Positions 13,292 through 24,338 are shown, numbered from the stretch's first letter. The stretch: 64,000 bases of DNA from Rhabdothermincola salaria (GCF_021246445.1 NZ_JAJQXW010000001.1:744001-808000), one strand, 5' to 3'. The notes: generated from the letters alone by a model not told the origin. A program made the numbers and translations.

Positions 13292-14758
13292 ATGACCAAC
13301 GGCGATCCGCACGACATCAACAGCCACCTCGTCGACCCGGTCGACGCCCACGTCGTCGTGCTGTTCGGGGCCACCGGCGACCTGGCCCGGCGCAAGTTGA
13401 TCCCCGGGCTCTTCCACCTCTACCAGGCCGGCCTGCTGCGCCGCTGCCGTGTCCTCGGGGTGTCCCTCGACGACCTCGACGACGAGGGCTTCCGCTCGTT
13501 CGCCCGCGGCGCCGTCGACGAGTTCTCCCGTCGGGTGTTCTCCGACTCCGACTGGGCCCTCTTCTCGAGCTGTCTGCACCACATCGGCCAGGCCGAGGGC
13601 GCCGAGGCGCTGGCCGACCGGGTCTCCGCCCTCGAAGCCGAGCTGGGGGGCCAACCCCAACGGTTGCACTACCTGAGCGTGCCGCCGCGGGCCGCCCAGG
13701 AGGTGGTGGCCACGCTCGGCGCCGCCGGGCTCACCGACCGGGCGCGCATCGTCATGGAGAAGCCCTTCGGCACCGACCTGGCGTCGGCTTGCGAGCTCAA
13801 CGCCTCGCTGCACGAAGCCTTCGACGAGGACCAGATCTTCCGCATCGACCACTTCCTCGGCAAGGAGGCGGCGCTCAACATCCTGGCCTTCCGCTTCGCC
13901 AACGGGCTCTTCGAGCCGATCTGGAACCGCGAGCACATCGACCACGTCCAGATCGACGTGCCCGAGACCCTCAGCATCGGCCAGCGCATCGGCTTCTACG
14001 AGGGCACCGGGGCGTACCGGGACATGGTCGTCACCCACCTGTTCCAGGTCCTGGCCTTCATGGCCATGGAACCGCCCACCCACCTCGACTCGCGAGCCAT
14101 CCGCGAGGAGAAGAGCAAGGTCTTCCGCTCGCTCACGCCGCTCGAGCCGATGGACGTCGTGCGGGGGCAGTACAGCGGCTACCTCGACGAGCCGGGGGTG
14201 GCACCCCACTCCGACACCGAGACCTTCGTGGCGCTGCGCTGCGAGATCGACAACTGGCGCTGGGCGGGCGTGCCCTTCTACCTGCGTACCGGCAAGCAGC
14301 TGGCCGAGGGCGCCCGCATCATCTCGATCGCCTTCCGTGAACCGCCCAAGAGCATGTTCCCGGTCGGTTCCGGGGTGGGTGCCCACGGGCCGGACCACCT
14401 GACCTTCGATCTGGCCGACGTCTCCAAGCTGTCGCTGTCCTTCTACGGCAAGCGTCCCGGTCCGGGACTCACCCTCGACAAGCAGAGCCTGCAGTTCTCG
14501 CTGCACGAGACGGGTCGCAGCCACGACATCCTCGAGGCCTACGAGCGACTGATCCTCGACGCCATGGCCGGTGATCACACCCTCTTCAACTCCGCCGAGG
14601 GGGTCGAGCGCCTGTGGGAGGTGTCCCAGCCGCTGCTGGACAACCCACCGCCGGTACGGCCCTACCAGCCCGGCTCCTGGGGACCCAACGCCATCCACCA
14701 GCTCATCGCCCCCTACGCCTGGCGCCTTCCCTTCGAACGGCCCTGGCGCTCGAGCTGA
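13292..14758 (+). CDS. zwf: Glucose-6-phosphate 1-dehydrogenase
   Basis: A 488-residue enzyme of the oxidative pentose phosphate pathway, converting glucose-6-phosphate to 6-phosphogluconolactone and supplying NAD(P)H. Signatures are the N-terminal coenzyme motif F-G-A-T-G-D-L-A-R-R-K, the V-M-E-K-P-F-G segment and the active-site R-I-D-H-F-L-G-K with the catalytic histidine. The ATG at 13292 has GAGGAGG upstream at good spacing; another ATG at 13265 is in frame. NADPH from this step would feed the AhpC/AhpF system nearby. No 6-phosphogluconolactonase or transaldolase is adjacent. Confidence 0.95.
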   Translation: MTNGDPHDINSHLVDPVDAHVVVLFGATGDLARRKLIPGLFHLYQAGLLRRCRVLGVSLDDLDDEGFRSFARGAVDEFSRRVFSDSDWALFSSCLHHIGQAEGAEALADRVSALEAELGGQPQRLHYLSVPPRAAQEVVATLGAAGLTDRARIVMEKPFGTDLASACELNASLHEAFDEDQIFRIDHFLGKEAALNILAFRFANGLFEPIWNREHIDHVQIDVPETLSIGQRIGFYEGTGAYRDMVVTHLFQVLAFMAMEPPTHLDSRAIREEKSKVFRSLTPLEPMDVVRGQYSGYLDEPGVAPHSDTETFVALRCEIDNWRWAGVPFYLRTGKQLAEGARIISIAFREPPKSMFPVGSGVGAHGPDHLTFDLADVSKLSLSFYGKRPGPGLTLDKQSLQFSLHETGRSHDILEAYERLILDAMAGDHTLFNSAEGVERLWEVSQPLLDNPPPVRPYQPGSWGPNAIHQLIAPYAWRLPFERPWRSS

Positions 14759-14776
14759 GGGTCGGCTCGCTCAGCT
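14753..14776. terminator. Hairpin between convergent zwf and ClC genes
   Basis: AGCTGAG / CTCAGCT inverted repeat with a 10-base loop spans the two converging gene ends. It overlaps both stop regions and has no T-tract, so the call rests on position. Confidence 0.35.
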
Positions 14777-16432
14777 GATCTCGCGGTCGCCGAGGATCTC
14801 GTCGAGGCGCACGATGTCGGAGGTGCTCACCACCCCGACGAAGGTGGTGCCGTCGACGACCGGCAGGGTGTCGATGCCGGCCGCGTCCATCGTGCGGATC
14901 GCCTGCTCCAGGCGCCAGTCCGGGGCGCCCGTCGGCCAGCTCGCGTCGAGCGCCTCGGCCACCGTGGTGGTGGGCCACTCCTCAGGGGCCAGGCGGGCGA
15001 GGTCGTCGACCGAGATCATCCCCAGGTACTCGTTGCCGTCGAGCACGGGCACGTCCATCTTGCGGGTCAGCAAGAGGTGGTGGTCGTAGAACTCCTCGAT
15101 GGTGGCGTCCGGGGGCACGGCGCGCACGTCCGATGTCAGCGCCGCGGCGATGGGGAGCTGGAAGCGACGCTCGAGGTGTCCGACCCGGCCGGCCGACTGG
15201 TAGGCGGACACGGAGTCGTTGCCCATCACCAGCTGCGACGCCACCGATGCGATGAGTCCGGGGACCACGAAGCCGGGCCGGCCGGTCGCCTCGGCGACGA
15301 ACATCACGCCGGCCAGCGGCGTGCGGTAGCCGGCGCCCAGGAACGCGGCCACGCCGATGAGGGGGAACAGGCTCGACGGGTCGTCGAGCGCCGTGGAGGT
15401 GGCGTCGCCCACCAGGGCCCCGGCCACGACGAGCGGGATGAACAGCCCGCCCACCCCACCACCGGCCAGCGTGGCCGTGGTGGCCACCACCCGGATGGCC
15501 AGGAGGGCCACGATGAGCCCGATCGAACGCTCCGGCTCGCTCAGCCAGTCGAGCACCCGGTAGCCGGATCCGCTCGACAACGTGTCGTCGAAGAGCACCT
15601 GGGACAGCACCAGCAGGGCGATGAGGACCCCGGAGGCGGCGGCGATGCGGGTGAGGGGGTGGCCGAGCGTCGAGAGGCGCTTGGCCAGGCGGATCAGTCG
15701 GGCGAAGCCCCGCGCCCCCAGACCGCACACGATGCCGAGCAGCACCGCGCCGCCGAGCTCGCGCAGGTCGAACGGAGGCGACCCCTCGACCCTGAACAGC
15801 GGGGCCGTGCCCAGCAGGGCGACGAAGGTGAGGTAGCCCATGGCCGCGCCGACCAGCGACGGCAGCAGCATGCGGCGGGCGGTGTCGTCGCGGTAGGGCA
15901 CCTCCATGGCGAAGACCGCGCCGGTGGCCGGCGCCTTGAAGATGGCGGCCACGCCGGCGGCGGCACCGGCGACCATCAAGACCTTGGTGTCGTCGCGGGT
16001 GAACAGGCGCGACCAGCGGGCCTGCAGGGCCGAGCCGATCACGGCGCCCATGTAGAGCGACGGGCCCTCGAAGCCCAGAGAGCCACCGCTGCCGAGGGTG
16101 GCGGCGCCGGCGGTCAGGCGACCGATCACCGGCCGCAACGGCAGCACCCGATCGGGCTCGTGGAAGTTCTCGATGTAGGCGTCGGCCGTGGCGGGGGAGG
16201 CGCCCCCGGCGATCCAGAGCAGCGAGGCGGCGGCGACGAGGAGGCCCACGGCGAGCAACCCGGCCTGCACGGCCACCGGGGTCTCGATCACCCGCTCGAA
16301 GAGCTCCTGTTGGACGGCCCAGTCGTAGCCGGCGACGGCGCCACCGGTGAGCACCCCGGTGGCACCGGACAACAGCAGCGTGCGCTGCGAGCGCACGCCG
16401 AAGTCACGGACCAGCCGTGCCCGGACCTTCAT
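14771..16432 (-). CDS. ClC-family chloride channel with C-terminal CBS pair
   Basis: A 553-residue membrane protein: about ten hydrophobic segments, then two CBS domains (about residues 430-550, with D-V-P-V-L-D-G and D-T-L-P-V-V-D-G-T). The selectivity motif G-F-E-G-P keeps the gating glutamate. At the position of the internal proton glutamate (E203 of E. coli ClC) the segment reads A-V-F-A-M-E-V-P-Y, so valine appears where exchangers have glutamate. That pattern is typical of passive channels rather than Cl-/H+ exchangers; the alignment was by eye. The ATG at 16432 has only a weak ribosome site. Confidence 0.88.
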   Translation of the reverse strand: MKVRARLVRDFGVRSQRTLLLSGATGVLTGGAVAGYDWAVQQELFERVIETPVAVQAGLLAVGLLVAAASLLWIAGGASPATADAYIENFHEPDRVLPLRPVIGRLTAGAATLGSGGSLGFEGPSLYMGAVIGSALQARWSRLFTRDDTKVLMVAGAAAGVAAIFKAPATGAVFAMEVPYRDDTARRMLLPSLVGAAMGYLTFVALLGTAPLFRVEGSPPFDLRELGGAVLLGIVCGLGARGFARLIRLAKRLSTLGHPLTRIAAASGVLIALLVLSQVLFDDTLSSGSGYRVLDWLSEPERSIGLIVALLAIRVVATTATLAGGGVGGLFIPLVVAGALVGDATSTALDDPSSLFPLIGVAAFLGAGYRTPLAGVMFVAEATGRPGFVVPGLIASVASQLVMGNDSVSAYQSAGRVGHLERRFQLPIAAALTSDVRAVPPDATIEEFYDHHLLLTRKMDVPVLDGNEYLGMISVDDLARLAPEEWPTTTVAEALDASWPTGAPDWRLEQAIRTMDAAGIDTLPVVDGTTFVGVVSTSDIVRLDEILGDREIS

Positions 16433-16586
16433 GCCCCGCGGGGGGACGTCGACGTCACCGTGAGGGAGCTCACGGTGTGAGAGACGACGACCACCCACCC
16501 AGGATGGGTCGCCGCACGACCCGCGAGCAACCGCAGCCCGAGCTCCCACCGGCCGGCCGCGCCGAGGTCACCCGGGTGCGGACGCG

Positions 16587-16624
16587 CCACGGCCCGCCGG
16601 CGCAGGTGCACCGGCGGGCCGTGG
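16587..16624 (-). terminator. Hairpin downstream of amidohydrolase
   Basis: A perfect 14-bp inverted repeat (CCACGGCCCGCCGG and its complement) with a 10-base loop starts 14 bases after the stop codon of the amidohydrolase gene on the minus strand. It is followed by ordinary GC-rich sequence up to the ClC gene. Confidence 0.6.
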
Positions 16625-16638
16625 TCCGAACGCGATGA

Positions 16639-17868
16639 TCAGCTGGCGCGAGCCAACTGGCGGGCGGAGCGCTCGAGGGCCTGGTTGGCGTTCTCGGGCA
16701 GCGCGTCCAGGGGCTGGGAGAGCTCGGCGACCGTCGGGCCGAACTGGTCGGCGAGGGGGCGCAGTGCGTCGAGGTCGAAGCCGTACAGCTCGGCGGCGTT
16801 GCCGGCCAGGTACTGCTGCTTCTTCTCGGGATCGAGGTCGGCCATCACCTGGCGGAGATGCTCGCGGGTGAAGGGGTAGGTCCCTTCGTCGTGGGGGTAG
16901 TCGCTGCCCCACATGACCCGCTCGAGACCGACCGGGCCGAGAGCGGCGGCGACGTCGGCCGGCGCGGGCTGGCTGGTGCCCACGTAGCAGCTCTGCATGA
17001 AGTACTCGGTGGCCGAGCGGGGCGGCACCAGCTCGCCACCGATGCGCATCTCACCCGACTTGTTCGAGCGGATGCCGTCCATGAGGTCGTCCATCTGCTG
17101 GAGGAAGGCGGGGATCCAGGCGCAGCCGGCCTCGGTGAGGACGAACTTGAGGTCGGGGAAGCGCTCGAAGACGCCGCCGAGGATCATGTAGGCCAGCGGC
17201 CGCTGCGAGTAGAAGGGGATCTCGAGGAAGTGGACCAGAGGCATCGCCGGGGCCTTCTGGTACACGGGGCCTCCCGTGCCGCTGTGGGCGTTGACGACCA
17301 CGCCGAGCTCCTGGCACTTGGCCCACACCGGGTCGTAGTCGGGGTGGTAGAGCGGCTTGATCCAGTCGGTCGTGGGGGGCACCGAGCCCACGAGGATGCC
17401 GCCGCGCAGACCGTTCTCGTGGCACCACTCGATGTCGGCGATGGTGTCGTCGATGTCGTTCAGGAAGACCTGCCCGATGCCGGCGCGGGACTCGGGCTTC
17501 TGGGAGACGAAGTCGGCCATCCACCGGTTGTGGGCCTGGATGCCGGCGTGGCGGTGCTCGTACTCGTCCGGCGTCGGGGGCTGGGCGAAGAGCACGAAGT
17601 TGGGGAAGAACGGCGGCACGGTGTTGGGGAAGATGACCTCGCCCACCACGCCGTCGGCGTTCATCTGCTCGTCGCGCATGTCGCCGTCCCAGTTCCGGAT
17701 CCTCATGTCGGTGTCCTTGAGGTCCTTGAACGGGTTCTTGTACTTCTCGCGCCAGGCGTCGAAGTCGTCGCGGTACTTCGGGTCGAGGTACTCGCGGTAC
17801 TGGGCGTGGCTGCCACCGGCATGGGTGTCAGCAGAGATCACGATGTAGCGGTCGTCGGGTCCAAGCAC
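16639..17868 (-). CDS. Amidohydrolase family protein (amidohydrolase 2), paralogue
   Basis: A 409-residue TIM-barrel metal-dependent hydrolase, paralogous to the gene at 35-1282. Shared landmarks are the N-terminal I-S-A-D-T-H metal motif, N-A-H-S-G-T-G-G mid-protein and M-W-G-S-D-Y-P-H near the C terminus. The GTG at 17868 follows a GAAGGA ribosome site; the open frame extends upstream without a conserved sequence. It is monocistronic, with a promoter candidate upstream and a strong hairpin downstream. Substrate unknown; relatives act on cyclic or aromatic carboxylates. Confidence 0.85.
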   Translation of the reverse strand: MLGPDDRYIVISADTHAGGSHAQYREYLDPKYRDDFDAWREKYKNPFKDLKDTDMRIRNWDGDMRDEQMNADGVVGEVIFPNTVPPFFPNFVLFAQPPTPDEYEHRHAGIQAHNRWMADFVSQKPESRAGIGQVFLNDIDDTIADIEWCHENGLRGGILVGSVPPTTDWIKPLYHPDYDPVWAKCQELGVVVNAHSGTGGPVYQKAPAMPLVHFLEIPFYSQRPLAYMILGGVFERFPDLKFVLTEAGCAWIPAFLQQMDDLMDGIRSNKSGEMRIGGELVPPRSATEYFMQSCYVGTSQPAPADVAAALGPVGLERVMWGSDYPHDEGTYPFTREHLRQVMADLDPEKKQQYLAGNAAELYGFDLDALRPLADQFGPTVAELSQPLDALPENANQALERSARQLARAS

Positions 17869-17932
17869 GGGAGTTCCTTCGCGTCGGGGGTGGGGGTTGG
17901 CTCGAGCGGCCGGGGGGACCGCGGGCTCCCCC

Positions 17933-17961
17933 ATACTAGAACACGGCTTCAGTTTCGTCAC
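17933..17961 (-). promoter_or_regulatory. Sigma-70-type promoter candidate for amidohydrolase
   Basis: On the minus strand GTGACG and TAGTAT are separated by exactly 17 bases, giving a leader of roughly 60 bases before the GTG at 17868. The -10 fits the actinobacterial TANNNT form. Confidence 0.45.
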
Positions 17962-18041
17962 GCCCCGACGGAGGTTCCTCGGTTCCGGGCGCCGCGACCG
18001 GTCGCAGCCCGTCGTGCACCGGGTGTGGGCCGGTGGCCGAC

Positions 18042-18638
18042 TCAGGAGGGCATCACGGTGGCGTAGTCGCGGCGCGAGACGGCGTCGGCGGTGGTGGAGC
18101 CGTCGCCGCGGGCGACCTCCACGTTCACCCCGTCGACGAGGAAGCGCACCTGGCCGATCCCGGGCTGCTGGGTCAGCGTGCACACGATCTGGGCCACCGC
18201 GGCCAGCTGGTTGCGGGCCGAGCCCTCGACGACCCCCGCGCCGAGGTCCACGTTGGCCACCCCTGCGCTGGTCCGGACCTCGTTGACGACCGCGTCGTCG
18301 CTGATGGCGGTGGAGAGGCCGAGGGTGCGCTCGGCGTCGGTCGGTGGGTCGCCGAGGGCACCGAGGACCTCGGACAGCGAAGGGTTCGGGGCGAAGTCAC
18401 GGGGGATCGACACCAGCTGCCCGTCGGTGCGCACCAGACAGATGCTGATGGGCACGGCCGTCGGGGCCGCCACCGTCGTGGTCGCGCCGTCGCCCCGCTC
18501 CAGCAGGCCGAAGGGCACGTCCTCGTCGGGTTGGGCGCGCGGGGAGTCGTCGGGGCTGATGCCGCAGCCGGCCAGCACGGTGCCGGCCACCACGAGACCG
18601 AGCCCGAGGAGGACGAGGAGGCGGGCGAGGCGCGTCAT
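18042..18638 (-). CDS. GerMN-domain lipoprotein (LpqB-like position)
   Basis: A 198-residue secreted lipoprotein. The first 25 residues are a hydrophobic signal ending in a lipobox V-L-A-G-C. The remainder is a GerMN-type domain with T-L-G-L-S-T-A-I near its middle and ending in V-R-F-L-V-D-G-V-N-V-E-V. The ATG overlaps the stop codon of the histidine kinase by four bases (ATGA), so the two are translationally coupled. In mycobacteria the GerMN lipoprotein LpqB sits directly after the sensor kinase MtrB and modulates it; the same order here suggests a similar partner role. That is inference from synteny. Confidence 0.8.
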   Translation of the reverse strand: MTRLARLLVLLGLGLVVAGTVLAGCGISPDDSPRAQPDEDVPFGLLERGDGATTTVAAPTAVPISICLVRTDGQLVSIPRDFAPNPSLSEVLGALGDPPTDAERTLGLSTAISDDAVVNEVRTSAGVANVDLGAGVVEGSARNQLAAVAQIVCTLTQQPGIGQVRFLVDGVNVEVARGDGSTTADAVSRRDYATVMPS

Positions 18639-20023
18639 GTCGGTGTCGGGGGGAGCTCGATGACGAAGCGGGCGCCGCCCCCAGGGGCGTCCTCCACGGT
18701 GATGGTGCCGCCGTGCAGCGAGACGTGCTGGGCGCTGAGGGCGAGGCCCAAGCCGGTGCCCTTGGGCAGGTCGGGGTCGCGGTGCGCCCGCCCCCGCTCG
18801 TAGCGGTTGAAGATGGCGTCTCGGTCTTCGGGTGCCACCCCGGGGCCGGTGTCGTCGACGACGATGCGAACCCGTCCCTCCGAGCCCGGTTCGAGGATCA
18901 CCCGGGTGGGCCCGCCGGCATAGCGGTCGGCGTTCTCGAGCAGGTTGCCCATGGCCTGGCGGATGCGGCGGGGGTCCACGACGAGTCGGGGGTCGTAGCC
19001 GGGCGCCACCGACAGGGGTACGTCGGAGTGGGACTCGCCGAGGACGGCCCGCACGAACTCGATGCCCCCGACCTCGCGGGTCTCGAGGCTGGCGGTGCCG
19101 GCTTCGAACCGTGAGATCTCGAGCAGGTCGAGGACGAGGCGGTTGAAGGCCACGACCTGCTCGTCGAGGGCGTCGATCGCCTCCCCCGCCTCCTCGGGGA
19201 GCTGGTCGCGCCGGCGGTTCACCACCGACACGGCGGCGGACAGCGCGGTGAGCGGGCCCCGCAGGTCATGGCTGACATCGGAGGCGAACCGGGCTTCGCG
19301 CCGGGTCCGCTCTTCCAGTTCGTCGAGCATGCCGTTGAACGACTCGCTCAGGGGGTCGAGGTCGGGGTCGCCCACCACCTCGAGGCGGGCGCTGGGGCCG
19401 CCCTCGCGCACCTGCTGGGCCACCGCCGACACCCGACGTAGCGGCCGCAGCACCCGTCCGGTGACGGCGGCACCGGTGAGCGCCCCGATGAGGGCGGCGG
19501 CGATGGCCCCGACGGCGAGCGAACGCCCCAGGGTCTGCAACGTGGTCTCGGTGTCGCCGAGGTCGACGAGCTCGAAGTAGCGGGCGCCGACCTGGGGCAG
19601 GGGGATGCCGATGACGAGGTCGGGGCCGGTGCTGGTCATCGTGATCTGCCGGGCCACGTGGCCGTCGGCGACCGTGTCGCGCAGTCCCGAGGGCAGCGCG
19701 GAGCGGTCGACCCCGACCGCGCTGGCGTACCAGAGCCCGCCCTGCTCGAGCAGGACCTCCCCACTGCTGGAGACCTGCAGCCCCGAGAGGAGCTCGGGCA
19801 GATCGGTACCGGGCGCCCGCAGGCGGGTGCGTACCAGCCGGGCGTTGGTGTACGCCTGGGCCATCGCCGCGTCCTCACGGTCCTCCACGGTCCAGGTGCG
19901 CACCAGGGTGAAGGTGATGATCGCCAAGGTGCCGGCCAGGACGAGCGAGACCAGCCCGAAGGCCAGCATGGCGCGTACCCGCAGTGGGACGCGCAGTGGG
20001 CGGCGCTGCCTCCAGGTCGACAC
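18635..20023 (-). CDS. HAMP-domain sensor histidine kinase (MtrB-like)
   Basis: A 462-residue membrane kinase. One transmembrane segment near residues 17-40, an extracytoplasmic domain, a second segment near 170-195, then HAMP. The HisKA box is F-A-S-D-V-S-H-D-L-R-G-P-L, and the ATPase domain has N-L-L-E-N-A (N box), D-D-T-G-P-G-V (G1) and G-T-G-L-G-L-A (G2). It starts at a GTG. No response regulator gene is adjacent: upstream is a permease and downstream the GerMN lipoprotein. Its partner must be encoded elsewhere. Confidence 0.92.
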   Translation of the reverse strand: MSTWRQRRPLRVPLRVRAMLAFGLVSLVLAGTLAIITFTLVRTWTVEDREDAAMAQAYTNARLVRTRLRAPGTDLPELLSGLQVSSSGEVLLEQGGLWYASAVGVDRSALPSGLRDTVADGHVARQITMTSTGPDLVIGIPLPQVGARYFELVDLGDTETTLQTLGRSLAVGAIAAALIGALTGAAVTGRVLRPLRRVSAVAQQVREGGPSARLEVVGDPDLDPLSESFNGMLDELEERTRREARFASDVSHDLRGPLTALSAAVSVVNRRRDQLPEEAGEAIDALDEQVVAFNRLVLDLLEISRFEAGTASLETREVGGIEFVRAVLGESHSDVPLSVAPGYDPRLVVDPRRIRQAMGNLLENADRYAGGPTRVILEPGSEGRVRIVVDDTGPGVAPEDRDAIFNRYERGRAHRDPDLPKGTGLGLALSAQHVSLHGGTITVEDAPGGGARFVIELPPTPT

Positions 20024-20080
20024 CCCACCTTCCTAGCGCAGCCGCCCCCGCCGGCGACCGAGGGGCCCGTCGTGCCGGGC

Positions 20081-21199
20081 CTAGCCGCCGTCTCCCGGGG
20101 GCGTCTCGGTCTCGGGCACCGAGCGCCGCCGTGGGTTCTTGACGTTGTGGAAGTAGTCGACGACCTCGAAGCTGACGGCGGCGACCGGCACGGCCACGAA
20201 GGCCCCGATGATGCCGCCCAGGACCCCTCCCGTCGTCACCGCCACGAGGATGACCACCGGATGCAGCTTCACGGTCCTGGCCATCACGAGGGGATCGATG
20301 AGGTTGGTCACCACGTTCTGCACGATCAGCGCCAGGGCGATCACGATGAGGGCGGTGACGAACCCCTGGGTGACGAGGGCCACGGCCGCGGCCAGGGCCC
20401 CGGCGACCACGGCCCCGACCAGCGGGAAGTAGCCACCGAAGAAGGTGATGACCCCGAGCGGCAGGGCGAGGGGCACCCCGAGCACGGCCAGGCCGGTGCC
20501 GATCAGGACCCCCTCCACCACGCCGTCGATGGTCACCCCCTGGAAGTAGCCGGTGAGGGTGCGCCAGGCCCGCTGCCCGATCGCCCGCAGATCGGCGGCG
20601 GTCCCGGCGCTCATCTGGTCGAGGCCGAAGCGGAGCATCCGGTCGCCGTCCTTGACGAAGAAGAACGTCAGCACCAGGGTCAACACGGCGCCGACGGCCA
20701 CCTCGGCCGCCACGCTGGCCCCGGCGATGGCCCCGGTGGCCAGCTCGTCCTGGCGTTCGGAGATCTGGGCCTGAGCCGACTCGACCAGCTCGTCGATGTC
20801 GCCCTCGGCCATCTCCAGAGGACCGGTCTGCAACCAGGTGCGCAGGTCGTCGAGCGCGGCGGAGGTGGCGTCGCCCAGCTCGGCGAACTGGTCCACGAAG
20901 GGCGGCACGATGACCACACCGACGAGGGCCAGGATGCCGGCCAGGCCGAGGAAGACGAGGGCGGTCGCCGGCAACGGCGGAATGCCGCGGCGACGCAACG
21001 CCACGGCCGGGGGAGCGAGCACGGTGGAGAGGAACAGCGCCACGAAGATCGGGACGACCACGATCTTGAGCCGCCACAGCACGACCCCGAGCACGAACAC
21101 CGCCGCCCCAATGGCGAGGAGCCGGATGGCCACCGCCGCCAGCCAGGTCAGGCGCGGGGGGACGGGCAGGGTGCGGGGGCTGGGTTCGTCGGTCGGCAC
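20081..21199 (-). CDS. AI-2E family transporter / predicted permease
   Basis: A 372-residue integral membrane protein of the AI-2E (PerM/YdiK) family, with about eight hydrophobic segments. Typical features are the early V-P-I-F-V-A-L-F-L-S-T-V-L-A-P-P segment, a central polar region, the T-F-F-F-V-K-D-G-D-R motif, F-G-G-Y-F-P-L-V-G and the late N-L-I-D-P-L-V-M. Some relatives export autoinducer-2 or exchange Na+/H+; which applies here cannot be told. It lies 57 bases upstream of the kinase on the same strand and may share its transcript. Confidence 0.88.
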   Translation of the reverse strand: MPTDEPSPRTLPVPPRLTWLAAVAIRLLAIGAAVFVLGVVLWRLKIVVVPIFVALFLSTVLAPPAVALRRRGIPPLPATALVFLGLAGILALVGVVIVPPFVDQFAELGDATSAALDDLRTWLQTGPLEMAEGDIDELVESAQAQISERQDELATGAIAGASVAAEVAVGAVLTLVLTFFFVKDGDRMLRFGLDQMSAGTAADLRAIGQRAWRTLTGYFQGVTIDGVVEGVLIGTGLAVLGVPLALPLGVITFFGGYFPLVGAVVAGALAAAVALVTQGFVTALIVIALALIVQNVVTNLIDPLVMARTVKLHPVVILVAVTTGGVLGGIIGAFVAVPVAAVSFEVVDYFHNVKNPRRRSVPETETPPGDGG

Positions 21200-21269
21200 C
21201 CCGGCCCCCTACCCCGTCGGGCCCGCGAGGAGCCGATCGGCGGGAGGGTCCTCTCCGCGAGGCCCGCGC

Positions 21270-22055
21270 TCAGCCACGGAGCCCGTCGACGTAGGCCCGC
21301 ACCGCGTCGTGGTACTCGTGCTCGGTGAAGGCCCACTGCTGGTGATCGGCGTCGCCCCAGGCGGCCGCCATCCCCGGTGTCGTCCGTCCGAGCGCGGCGG
21401 TCATCGAGCGGGTCATGGCCAGCGCGGCCGGGGGCATGGCCAGCAGCTCGCCGATGCAGGCCTCCACGGCGTCGTCGAGGTCCTCCGGCGCCGCGACCCG
21501 TTGGGCGAAGCCGCTCCGCGAGAGCTCCTCGGCGAGCACGACCCGCCCGGACATCACCCAGTCACGGGTGAGGGGCAGCCCCACCTCTCGGATCAGGCGG
21601 GGCAGACCGGCCCAGGTGAGGGGGATGCCGATGGCCAGCTCCGGAATGCGCAGGCGGGTGTCGGCCGAGGCCACGCGGATGTCGAACGCGGCGGCCAGGA
21701 GTGCCGCGCCTCCCACCACGTGGCCGTGCAGGCGGGCGACGGTGGCCTGGGGGACGCGCTCGAGCTGGTCGAGCAGCCGTTGCCAGGTGCCGGCCCGGTG
21801 TCGCCGGGTCGACCAGTCGCCCTCGATGGGGGGATAGGCGGTGGCGCGCAGGTCGGCGCCGGCGGAGAACGCCCGCCCGGCCCCGTCGAGGAGGACCACC
21901 CGGATGTCGGGCCGGTCCTCGAGCTCGGTGAGGACCTCGCGCAGGGCCAGTCGGATGCCGTCGTCGAGGGAGTTGAGCGACGCCGGCCGGTCGAGCGTCA
22001 GCCGGGTGAGCGGCGCCTCGAGGCGGACGTGCAGGCCGCGATCGTCGTGAGCCAT
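21270..22055 (-). CDS. Enoyl-CoA hydratase/isomerase family protein
   Basis: A 261-residue crotonase-fold protein. The oxyanion-hole motif A-F-S-A-G-A-D-L and the second loop H-G-H-V-V-G-G-A are present, followed by R-I-P-E-L-A-I-G-I-P containing an acidic residue of the active-site region. The start at 22055 (M-A-H-D-D) is preferred over an in-frame start five codons earlier. It could hydrate enoyl-CoA in fatty acid or aromatic acid breakdown, but no CoA ligase or thiolase is adjacent, so the pathway is open. Confidence 0.85.
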   Translation of the reverse strand: MAHDDRGLHVRLEAPLTRLTLDRPASLNSLDDGIRLALREVLTELEDRPDIRVVLLDGAGRAFSAGADLRATAYPPIEGDWSTRRHRAGTWQRLLDQLERVPQATVARLHGHVVGGAALLAAAFDIRVASADTRLRIPELAIGIPLTWAGLPRLIREVGLPLTRDWVMSGRVVLAEELSRSGFAQRVAAPEDLDDAVEACIGELLAMPPAALAMTRSMTAALGRTTPGMAAAWGDADHQQWAFTEHEYHDAVRAYVDGLRG

Positions 22056-22106
22056 GCCCGATGGTGCCACGCGTCGAGGCGGGCGGCTGCCCTCGGCCCT
22101 CGGTCC

Positions 22107-23788
<1,682 letters not shown>

Positions 23789-23792
<4 letters not shown>

Positions 23793-24277
23793 CGGGCTCC
23801 GAGGCGGTGGCGCACCGCGTCCAGCTCCTCGGGTCGGGCCGCCACCACCAGGCGATCACCGACCCGCAGTGCGCGTGAGGGGTCGTCCTCGACGAGCTCG
23901 GGGGTGTCGTCGCGGATGACGGCGAGGACTCGCGCCCGTCCTTCGTCCGCGAGTTCGTCGGGCACGCGGCCCAGCGCGGGGGAGTCGGCAGCCAGCTCGA
24001 GGGTGACGACCTGGACGGGTTCGTCGTGGACGGCTGGCGCCGCGGCGTCGTGCCCGGTGACGACCAACCCGCTCAGCAGCATGCCCAGGGTCACCGCCTG
24101 GGCCTCCGAGAGCGTCACGGTGAGCTCCGGGCTGTCTCGACCCGGGGCGATGGCGGAGAGCTCGCGACGACCGTCGGCGCCGTGCACGACCAGTGTCACG
24201 CAGGCCCGATCGGGGAGTCGCAGCTCGTAGCTCCGGTCGCTGCCGGGAACGGGATGTTCGTGCAGGTGGACGTCCAC
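23789..24277 (-). CDS. TrkA_C-domain regulatory subunit of cation antiporter (KhtT-like)
   Basis: A 162-residue cytosolic protein whose last 80 residues form a TrkA_C ligand-binding domain (V-V-T-L-E-L-A-A-D-S-P-A-L-G-R and D-R-L-V-V-A-A-R-P-E-E-L). The N-terminal half resembles KhtT, the regulatory subunit of the Bacillus K+/H+ antiporter. Its stop codon overlaps the antiporter start (ATGA), so the two are co-translated and likely form one complex. Confidence 0.85.
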
Positions 24278-24338
24278 GGAGGTCTCCTTGCTGGGGATCG
24301 GGCGCTCTTCCAGGTGCCCCAGGGGGTTAGGGGTCTGC

